Of a DNA stretch of 11,636 nt, positions 6,626 through 11,636 are shown piece after piece; position 1 is the stretch's first letter, and every line of letters begins with the position of its first letter. This DNA is from Candidatus Bathycorpusculum sp. (GTDB lineage: Archaea; Thermoproteota; Bathyarchaeia; Bathyarchaeales; Bathycorpusculaceae): positions 1 through 11,636 of the forward strand of contig WREZ01000024.1 of assembly GCA_009779045.1 (NCBI GenBank), read 5' to 3'. The position numbers and the translations under genes were made by a program. The notes beneath the pieces are model-generated. The model was not told the DNA's origin and did no database searches. It saw only the letters and a program-made list of their open reading frames with translations.

Positions 6626-6689
6626 AAGCCTCAGTTCCCCAAATAAATACTCTTCACAATTCAGACGGCTCTTCATGCATCATTGGCTT
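6626..6689 (-). ncRNA. Candidate C/D-box guide sRNA
   Basis: Read on the minus strand, this 64-nt segment has every part of an archaeal C/D-box 2'-O-methylation guide in order. These are a 5-bp terminal stem (AAGCC with GGCUU), C box AUGAUGC (6677-6683; consensus RUGAUGA, 6 of 7), a 12-nt guide ending GAGCCGU, D' box CUGA (6661-6664), a 3-nt spacer, C' box GUGAAGA (6651-6657, 6 of 7), a 16-nt second guide ending GGGGAA, and D box CUGA (6631-6634). By the D+5 rule the predicted targets contain 5'-ACGGCUCUUC (D' guide) and 5'-UUCCCCAAAU (D guide), with methylation at the fifth base of each. I could not place either in rRNA from memory. It lies in the gap between the aIF5A 3' end and the srp54 promoter. 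Confidence 0.7.
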
Positions 6690-6764
6690 CAACCCACAAA
6701 AAGACAAACACGCAAATAAACATACCTAACAGAAAAAATAACTCACTTTACCAAACTAAAAAAC

Positions 6765-6815
6765 ACACAACAAAAAACAGAATACAACAAAAAGCAACAA
6801 GAAAATTGAAAAATA
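6765..6815 (-). terminator. U-rich terminator region after aIF5A
   Basis: About 20 nt beyond the aIF5A stop the minus strand shows repeated U-runs (UUUUU, UUUU, UUUUU, UUUUUU) without a strong hairpin. Archaeal RNA polymerase terminates at such U-tracts. No single end point can be chosen. Confidence 0.5.
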
Positions 6816-6834
6816 GTTTGGATAAACAGAGGCT

Positions 6835-7227
6835 CTATTTAACTCTGCTTATTTTTATTCGACCTAAAATTTTCCAGTATTCGATTTCCGCGCCGGCAAC
6901 TAATTTAACTTTTAAATCCTCTTCATCAGGAAAGGGAGCATCAACATACTCATATGTTTCCAAATCCATGATTTGCACGCCAGTGGGATTAACTGCAAAA
7001 ATTTGACCTGGACGTTTATCAATAATTGGAATTTCGGCGCTACCATCAACTGGCTTTACAAATTGTCTCTTTTGGTTATCAAAAACACCTATAGCAACAA
7101 TTCTCGCTTTTGCCGCACCATGTTTCCCAGGTTTAGATTTTGCTATATCTACAATACGACAGGGTTCACCATCAATCATCATGTACCCGCCGACACGAAG
7201 TTCGCCTACATCAACTGGTTTACTCAT
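6835..7227 (-). CDS. eif5A: Translation factor aIF5A (hypusine-containing)
   Basis: This 130-aa protein is archaeal IF5A, which binds the ribosomal E site and helps peptide bond formation at difficult sequences such as polyproline. The N-terminal SH3-like domain holds the hypusination loop SKPGKHGAAKAR (31-42); K35 in PGKHG is the lysine expected to be modified by deoxyhypusine synthase. The C-terminal half is the OB-fold, with VQIMDLETYEYVDAPFP (83-99). Length is normal. A GGTGAG ribosome binding site (7231-7236) sits 3 nt before the ATG, supporting the start. It is divergent from nadK across 91 bp and followed by a U-rich terminator region. Confidence 0.97.
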   Translation of the reverse strand: MSKPVDVGELRVGGYMMIDGEPCRIVDIAKSKPGKHGAAKARIVAIGVFDNQKRQFVKPVDGSAEIPIIDKRPGQIFAVNPTGVQIMDLETYEYVDAPFPDEEDLKVKLVAGAEIEYWKILGRIKISRVK

Positions 7228-7277
7228 ACGCTCACCACAATGCTTTGTCTATTAATGCAAAGAGCTTAACAACACCC

Positions 7278-7285
7278 ATATATAG
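7278..7285. promoter_or_regulatory. Shared TATA element between aIF5A and nadK
   Basis: ATATATAG is nearly palindromic and is the only strong TATA-like sequence in the 91-bp divergent gap. On the plus strand it would start transcription about 10 nt before the nadK GTG. On the minus strand it would start about 28 nt before the aIF5A ATG. One element serving both directions is inference; two overlapping promoters are also possible. Confidence 0.45.
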
Positions 7286-7318
7286 ATTAAGGTACGATAT
7301 AACCTGAACGGTGACATT

Positions 7319-8158
7319 GTGTTCAAAAGCGCAGGAATAGTCGCTCGTTACGATAACGAAAAAGCCCTACAATTAACAAAAGAAATAGCAACGCACCTAA
7401 ACAATAAAGGCATAAAAGTCTTCATCGAAGACACCTTAACCGACAAAATAAAAACACAAGCAGAAACAGTCCCCCTCAAAGAAATGAAAACCGACTTTAT
7501 AATCACCATAGGCGGAGACGGCACCATACTACGCACATGCCTAAACAGCCCAAAACCAGAACCACCCATACTAGGCATAAACATGGGCGCCAGAGGATTT
7601 CTAACAGAAGTTGAACCCAATAAAGCATTCACCGCCATAGACAGAATACTTGAAAACGACTTCAGAGTAGAAAAATGCACCAAACTCTCCGCCAAAATAG
7701 ACGACGAAACATTACCAGACGCACTAAACGATATAGTAATCTCAGCAGGAGAACCTTCAAAAATCCTCTACACAGAACTCTGCAAAGACGGAAAACCCAT
7801 ACTAAACTGCCAAGCAGACGGACTAATTGTCGCAACCCAAACAGGCGCCACAGGATACTCACTCTCAGCTGGCGGCCCAGTACTTGACAGAATGATGGAT
7901 GCAATACTAGTTACACCCATATGCGCACTAACAGTTTTTAGATCAATTATCTTCCCCACAGAAGCAGAAATCATCTTAAACGTTATTAGACCAAAAACTA
8001 TGTACATCATGATTGACGGCAATTACCATTATAGAAAAAGTGAAAACGGACTCACAGTTAAAATTACAAAATCAAATAACGTTACAAGTTTTATCAGATT
8101 CGAAAACAACTTTTATGACCGACTAAACTGTAGATTACTATTCCAAGGACCGAGATGA
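7319..8158 (+). CDS. nadK: NAD kinase
   Basis: This 279-aa protein is an ATP/polyphosphate-dependent NAD(H) kinase, which makes NADP. Signature features are the GGDGTILR motif (65-72) in the Rossmann-like N-terminal domain, GINMGARGFLTEVEP (86-100), the NDIV segment (137-140) corresponding to the family N-E/D substrate-binding motif, and ADGLIVATQTGATGYSLSAGGP (166-187) with the Gly-rich loop of the C-terminal domain. The start is GTG at 7319, preceded by GGTGA (7310-7314); MFKSAGIVAR aligns with the usual N-terminus. It stops at TGA 8156-8158, which overlaps an ATG at 8155. The downstream nob1 frame continues in the same phase without an intervening start. Confidence 0.95.
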   Translation: MFKSAGIVARYDNEKALQLTKEIATHLNNKGIKVFIEDTLTDKIKTQAETVPLKEMKTDFIITIGGDGTILRTCLNSPKPEPPILGINMGARGFLTEVEPNKAFTAIDRILENDFRVEKCTKLSAKIDDETLPDALNDIVISAGEPSKILYTELCKDGKPILNCQADGLIVATQTGATGYSLSAGGPVLDRMMDAILVTPICALTVFRSIIFPTEAEIILNVIRPKTMYIMIDGNYHYRKSENGLTVKITKSNNVTSFIRFENNFYDRLNCRLLFQGPR

Positions 8159-8713
8159 CCAAAAATCATAACAGCCAATAATAATACACAAAAAAAAATT
8201 ATCATATTAGACACATCAGCGTTTTTAGCAGGATTTGACCCTTTCTCACTTGGCGAAGAACAGGTAACCGTACCAAAAGTACATGACGAAATAAAAAGGA
8301 ACTCAATGATACAAGTACGCTTCAACACCGCCATTGAAAGCGGCAAAGTAAAAATAAAAATACCCCAAGAAGAATACTCAAACAAAATAAAAAAAGCCGC
8401 AAACAAAGTAGGCGATTCATACCTTCTCTCTGAAACAGACCTACAACTCCTCGCATTAGCATTAGAACTAAAAACGCAAGGAGAACAACCAAAAATCATA
8501 ACAGACGATTACTCAATTCAAAACGTTGCTAAACAGAATGGAATTGAATTTTATGCACTTGCAACCTTTGGCATCAAAAAACTGTTAGAATGGATACGCT
8601 ATTGCCCTGCATGCCATAAAGAATACTCTATTAACAGTTCATTTACCGTCTGTCAAATCTGTGGAACAGACCTTAAAAGAAAACCAAAAAGAACAACAAG
8701 AAAAACAAAGTGA
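8155..8713 (+). CDS. nob1: Nob1-like PIN-domain endonuclease with zinc ribbon, start disrupted
   Basis: The open frame from 8159 encodes about 184 residues with a complete PIN domain: LDTSAF with the first catalytic Asp (codons from 8207), VPKVHDEIK with the conserved Glu, the LSETDLQLLALALEL block, and ITDDYS with the last acidic pair. A zinc ribbon follows (CPAC...CQIC with 15 residues between) and then a basic tail. This is the layout of archaeal Nob1, which cuts precursor 16S rRNA at its 3' end. The first in-frame ATG (8306) lies after the first catalytic residues and cannot be the true start. No ATG, GTG or TTG occurs in this frame after the nadK stop. ATG 8155, overlapping that stop, would fit if the A5 run at 8161-8165 had one base fewer, giving MTKIITANNN. 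Otherwise a rare start codon or UGA readthrough is needed. Family call strong; 5' end unresolved. Confidence 0.85.
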
Positions 8714-8730
8714 TAACCACACCCTCACTT

Positions 8731-10575
8731 TTAGAGCAGCGCTAAAAGCAGAAGCAATAGTAAGCCTTCAGTAAGAAATATGGGAACAACAATCTGTTTT
8801 GCTTTTTTAAGCGCTTGGTCTACCAGCAAAGATAGAGTCTCTATACGTGATCCTCCAATAACACGCACGTTAGGAACGACTAAATGTTTAGAACCTGCTT
8901 TAGCGGGCACCAAGTTAGCTTCAGCAGATTTTGCAGCCTCTATAATGTAACTAATTAATTTCTCTTGATCCATAACCTCACCTACAGGATGATAACCACG
9001 ACTACCCGTAACAAGAGCACTCACAGCGTGAGTATCCGTTGTAAAAACCTCACTGGAATCAAACCCAGAAGTAGATAGAGCAGACAAAACTTTTTCACGC
9101 AACCCAGATATCATGTTATTTCCATCAATAACTATGTATACGATTTTCTGATCATCCATTTGAACAGTTATAGCTGTTATACCCCCGGTTCCCATGCCTT
9201 CTTTAAGAGTAAAGTCCTTAGGATAAACTGTTGATGAGCCAACTTTGAAAGGCTTTTTTGGCATTGACGCAACTTTCTGAAGACAACGAAAAGCAGCAGC
9301 TTCAAACTCAGCTAAATGCTCAATGGTATCAATTACATCAGTTAAACTATTATGACAATTAACAGTTATAGTACAGTTTAATCCATACTTTTTAGCTTCC
9401 ATTTGAACAATTTGCCCAAGCTCTTGAGGAAGATCCTCAGTAGTCTTTGGTGAAAGCGTAAAAGAAAGAAGAGCAGTATCACCAAAAACCTGACAAGAAA
9501 CAGTGGCATACCCCTCAGATACTTGAACAAAAGGAGAAGCTAAAGTTTCAGTTGCTCCAAATTTGGCAGCCTCAATAATATGAGATATAACTTTGAAATT
9601 TTGTGTCTGAGAAGCTAAGTCAAGCTCATGACCTAAAAGACCAAGAGGCGTACAGGTTTGACACATATAAACTTCCTCAAAATGTTTCTTTAGTAAAGAC
9701 GGTAAAAGACTACTACCTATATTCTTAAAAGGACCAGGATGAACAAGAGGCACAATTAATGCTGCTGCAGGTTTAGAAGAAAGGGAAGAGTCAAAACGCA
9801 GTAAGGTAACATCTATGTTAGCATCTTCACCCATTTTTTCTAAATGACTCTCAAGAGGACCATTCGCAGAGAGAACCCAATTTGACATAAAGGCCTTAAA
9901 CAAAGGCAAAGCAGGCACACCATTAAGACGACAACCAATTCTATCCAAAGACCTAAGAAAAACAAACACCGCCACATAAGCAACTATAGGAACAAATATA
10001 AGATAAAACAAAAACACAGACACTACACTACCAGACACACTTAACCAAAAACCAAAAAATACACCAACACTAAGATAAGGCAAAAGCAAAACAGACAAAA
10101 GCTGCCGCGCAAAACCTGTAGAAGAAACAGCAAACAAAACAACAAAACGCAAAGTCAAAACTGCACCAAACCCTAACAAAGACAACCTAAACCACCAAAC
10201 AGGACCTAACACTAAACCAAAACCCACACCCAACACAAGAAAAACCGCCCAAAACCCCCAACAAAAAAGCGATAAAGCCGCAATTCTACGCAATATAAAA
10301 ATGGGATCTTTTAAAACTCTTTTACTTAATACAACATCAACAACAAGGGTTATAACAAACAGGGTTACACCAAGAAGTAAACCATTCATTAACCCCTGAG
10401 TTGTGGGAAACAGAACACAAGGTGACAAACCAATTATACCAATGCATAACACAGCTATAGCTAAAACCACCCACTTGTATTTGGGTAGAAAGAACATAGA
10501 TGAGTAATGCTTCAACGCGCCATCCATGGAGTCATTTAAGGGAGCATTAGAGGTTGTGTTCACCATGCTTAACAT
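8731..10575 (-). CDS. DUF2070 family membrane protein
   Basis: This 614-aa protein resembles the archaeal DUF2070 family, whose function is unknown. Residues about 33-208 contain six or seven hydrophobic helices. The rest (about 210-590) is soluble, with conserved-looking motifs IVPLVHPGPFKNIGSS (274-289), TPLGLLGHELDLAS (309-322), VVIDGNNM and SRGYHPVGEV. The His-bearing motifs suggest a metal or ligand site, which is my inference. A very Leu-rich segment (GLLLLLLLALL) at the extreme C-terminus may be an extra membrane anchor. The start is uncertain: ATG 10575 has no ribosome binding site, but a TTTTAATAAT element (10601-10610) about 30 nt upstream would fit a leaderless message. ATG 10566 is an alternative. 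It is convergent with nob1 across 17 nt. Membrane placement is clear; family assignment is from memory. Confidence 0.8.
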   Translation of the reverse strand: MLSMVNTTSNAPLNDSMDGALKHYSSMFFLPKYKWVVLAIAVLCIGIIGLSPCVLFPTTQGLMNGLLLGVTLFVITLVVDVVLSKRVLKDPIFILRRIAALSLFCWGFWAVFLVLGVGFGLVLGPVWWFRLSLLGFGAVLTLRFVVLFAVSSTGFARQLLSVLLLPYLSVGVFFGFWLSVSGSVVSVFLFYLIFVPIVAYVAVFVFLRSLDRIGCRLNGVPALPLFKAFMSNWVLSANGPLESHLEKMGEDANIDVTLLRFDSSLSSKPAAALIVPLVHPGPFKNIGSSLLPSLLKKHFEEVYMCQTCTPLGLLGHELDLASQTQNFKVISHIIEAAKFGATETLASPFVQVSEGYATVSCQVFGDTALLSFTLSPKTTEDLPQELGQIVQMEAKKYGLNCTITVNCHNSLTDVIDTIEHLAEFEAAAFRCLQKVASMPKKPFKVGSSTVYPKDFTLKEGMGTGGITAITVQMDDQKIVYIVIDGNNMISGLREKVLSALSTSGFDSSEVFTTDTHAVSALVTGSRGYHPVGEVMDQEKLISYIIEAAKSAEANLVPAKAGSKHLVVPNVRVIGGSRIETLSLLVDQALKKAKQIVVPIFLTEGLLLLLLLALL

Positions 10576-10600
10576 CTCTATGTTTTAGAGAAACATTAGC

Positions 10601-10610
10601 ATTATTAAAA
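10601..10610 (-). promoter_or_regulatory. Candidate TATA box for DUF2070 gene
   Basis: TTTTAATAAT on the minus strand is centred about 30 nt before ATG 10575. At the usual archaeal spacing, transcription would begin within a few bases of the ATG, consistent with the lack of a ribosome binding site. The rest of this 244-bp gap is AT-rich and I see no RNA gene in it. Confidence 0.4.
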
Positions 10611-10717
10611 GGTAGCTTTAGCTGAAGGAAAAACAGTTGACAATAAATACAAAAAATCATACTTTCAAACAAATAAGCAAACTAAATTTAGACAGAAAAA
10701 GCTCAAAATTTACCAAC

Positions 10718-10725
10718 TATATAAG
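10718..10725 (+). promoter_or_regulatory. Candidate TATA box for the Sm-like gene
   Basis: TATATAAG is the best TATA match in the 244-bp divergent gap. It predicts a start near 10748 and a leader of about 70 nt before ATG 10820. No clear ribosome binding site precedes that ATG. Confidence 0.4.
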
Positions 10726-10819
10726 CTTGTAAAGTTAAAGAGCAACATAAAAAAGAGCAAAAACGTAAGGAGAACTGTTTTATCCTCAAAAAGGCACTTA
10801 TATTAATTCTGCAAAGCCT

Positions 10820-11113
10820 ATGCCAGCGCAAGATTTGCCGCGGTCCATATTTCACATGTTTGAAAGGAACGTTGGCAAGAAAATAAGAGTAATAATGGAT
10901 TCAACCTACGGTTTTGAGGGCACCTTAGAGGCAATCACTCAGGAACCGGCAGGAATTTGGCTATCTGAGGTAGAGGCCATAGTTTTACGCACAACCCTTG
11001 CACAACCAATTCCACAAGTAGCTAGCAGAGAAGAAACAGGCGACATATATCTACCACTAAACGCAGTCCAAAGAATCGAAATATTACAACAAACACAAAA
11101 CAGAAACAGATAA
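10820..11113 (+). CDS. Sm-like (LSm) RNA-binding protein
   Basis: This 97-aa protein fits the Sm fold. The Sm1 pattern is GKKIRVIMDSTYGFEGTLEAI (residues 19-39; Gly-Lys, then alternating hydrophobics, then F-x-G-x-L), followed by a modified turn GIWLSEVEAIVLR. Sm2 is GDIYLPLNAVQRIEIL, where the usual I-P/R-G-x-x-I element reads LPLNAVQRI. It is longer than typical archaeal Lsm (about 75 aa), mainly through a Pro/Glu-containing insertion between Sm1 and Sm2 and a polar tail (QQTQNRNR). Such proteins form rings that bind U-rich RNA. It is convergent with the Sec61-beta gene. The Sm call rests on motif spacing, not on a search; a divergent paralogue of the standard Lsm is likely. Confidence 0.72.
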   Translation: MPAQDLPRSIFHMFERNVGKKIRVIMDSTYGFEGTLEAITQEPAGIWLSEVEAIVLRTTLAQPIPQVASREETGDIYLPLNAVQRIEILQQTQNRNR

Positions 11114-11142
11114 AATTTAAAAAAGAATAATACTTTTGTTGT

Positions 11143-11313
11143 TTAAACTGGGAAGAAAATTTTTGCCAGAACGGATACAACAATTAAAGTAATAGAAAGA
11201 GCCACTAAAAGTTCAGGTCTAATTTTAATGCCTTCAGTTTCTTCTTCGAAAAACCTAAGTAAACCAGCACTTGCAGCGGGCATCGGACCAGCTTCTTTTC
11301 GTTTTTTACTCAT
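11143..11313 (-). CDS. secG: Preprotein translocase subunit Sec61-beta
   Basis: This is a 56-aa frame. The N-terminus is basic (MSKKRKEAGP) and is followed by the archaeal Sec61-beta signature MPAASAGLLRFFEEETEGIK (11-30), then one C-terminal membrane helix (about 34-53, LLVALSITLIVVSVLA) ending KIFFPV. The subunit is a tail-anchored part of the SecYE-beta channel. ATG 11313 is preceded by AGTGAG at a good spacing. Length and layout match archaeal homologues exactly. It is convergent with the Sm-like gene and divergent from the MazG gene, and may be monocistronic. Together with SRP54 it gives this window two parts of the co-translational export route. Confidence 0.93.
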   Translation of the reverse strand: MSKKRKEAGPMPAASAGLLRFFEEETEGIKIRPELLVALSITLIVVSVLAKIFFPV

Positions 11314-11446
11314 AATACTCACTATCTACCAATTATGTAATACTCATAATTTAATGTAGATTATTAATGTTGTGTAAAAAACAAGCAAGTTTTATTCTTA
11401 AGGATTTAAGACAGACAACAAATACATACATACACCGGTGACATAA
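11314..11446. other. Divergent promoter region, Sec61-beta / MazG
   Basis: This is a 133-bp AT-rich gap between two divergent genes, so it must hold both promoters. I see several AT-rich stretches but no single convincing TATA box, and no RNA gene. Confidence 0.3.
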
Positions 11447-11636
11447 ATGCAGATTTGCGAATTCCAAAAAATGATGGAACATTTATACATAAAAAGCGAC
11501 AAAGAAAGAGGCATAGAAGCAACTTTTAAATGGCTAAACGACGAACTGCAAGAACTCAAAGAAGCGTTAAACAGCGAAAACAAAACATCTTTAGAAAAAG
11601 AGTTTGCCGACGTCTTAGCATGGCTCGCATCCTTAG
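11447..11636 (+). CDS. MazG-like nucleotide pyrophosphohydrolase (partial)
   Basis: The first 63 residues of a gene cut by the window end. The ATG is preceded by GGTGA (11437-11441), which sets the start. The MazG metal-binding pattern is present: the helix WLNDELQELKEAL carries E33-x-x-E36, and after a short loop EFADVLAWLASL carries E52-x-x-D55. In this all-alpha NTP pyrophosphohydrolase fold these four acidic residues bind magnesium. Family members hydrolyse (d)NTPs to monophosphates, often as housecleaning enzymes. The short start and single domain suggest the compact, roughly 100-residue MazG type, but the C-terminus is not visible. Confidence 0.85.
   Translation, partial: MQICEFQKMMEHLYIKSDKERGIEATFKWLNDELQELKEALNSENKTSLEKEFADVLAWLASL

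Noticed and set aside
6525..6834. tRNA gene or protein gene in the aIF5A-srp54 gap
   Set aside because: No T-loop or anticodon-arm pattern, and the only plus-strand frame (from 6683) is a low-complexity Lys/Asn/Thr-rich translation of A-rich DNA.
8155..8181. ATG 8155 as the start of nob1 in the sequence as given
   Set aside because: In its own frame it meets TAA after eight codons. It works only if one A in 8161-8165 is extra.
8306..8713. nob1 starting at ATG 8306
   Set aside because: This would remove the LDTSAF and DEIK parts of the PIN active site, which are clearly encoded upstream in the same frame.
11398..11583. 61-aa minus-strand frame at the right end
   Set aside because: It is antisense to the MazG gene, which has a ribosome binding site and the E-x-x-E / E-x-x-D metal motif.

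Overview
The window is archaeal chromosome. Eukaryote-like information-processing genes (SRP54, Pus10, ribosomal protein L21e, RNA polymerase subunit Rpo4/F, aIF5A, Nob1, an Sm-like protein, Sec61-beta) lie next to archaea-only families (DUF655, DUF2070). Start sites often carry GGTG-type ribosome binding sites, and several starts have TATA-like boxes at archaeal spacing. The composition is AT-rich. The content and order would fit a Bathyarchaeia-like or other TACK archaeon, but I cannot fix the lineage from sequence alone.

Layout. (1) 50-734, minus strand: a compact (685 nt) group II intron of the bacterial IIA/Ll.LtrB type without an open reading frame. Both splice boundaries, domains IVa, V and VI, and the EBS1, EBS2 and delta contacts can be read, and all of them match the flanking DNA. 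(2) 749-6524, minus strand: a long co-directional cluster read in the order srp54, pus10, rpl21e, rpoF, DUF655, rsmA/ksgA, a HemK2/Mtq2-type methyltransferase, and a small two-helix membrane protein. The intron sits 14 nt after the stop codon of this last gene, so it is probably transcribed as part of the operon 3' end. (3) 6525-6834: a gene-free gap with the U-rich 3' end of the aIF5A gene, a good C/D-box guide RNA candidate, and the srp54 promoter. (4) 6835-7227, minus: aIF5A, divergent from an NAD kinase (7319-8158, plus). The NAD kinase is followed immediately by a Nob1-type PIN/zinc-ribbon endonuclease whose start is broken or unconventional. (5) 8731-10575, minus: a DUF2070 membrane protein. 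(6) 10820-11113, plus: an Sm-like protein. (7) 11143-11313, minus: Sec61-beta (56 aa). (8) 11447 to the window end, plus: a MazG-like pyrophosphohydrolase, cut by the edge.

Most of the main cluster serves ribosome and tRNA maturation and protein export: SRP54 and Sec61-beta (export), Pus10 (tRNA pseudouridine 54/55), L21e (ribosome), RsmA/KsgA and Nob1 (16S rRNA dimethylation and 3' end cleavage), HemK2 (release-factor methylation), aIF5A (elongation), and a candidate guide RNA for 2'-O-methylation.

The items most worth a second look are the ORF-less group II intron that matches its own insertion site perfectly but has an altered domain V triad, the nadK/nob1 junction, the Asn-to-Ala change in the RsmA catalytic motif, and the unlisted C/D sRNA.
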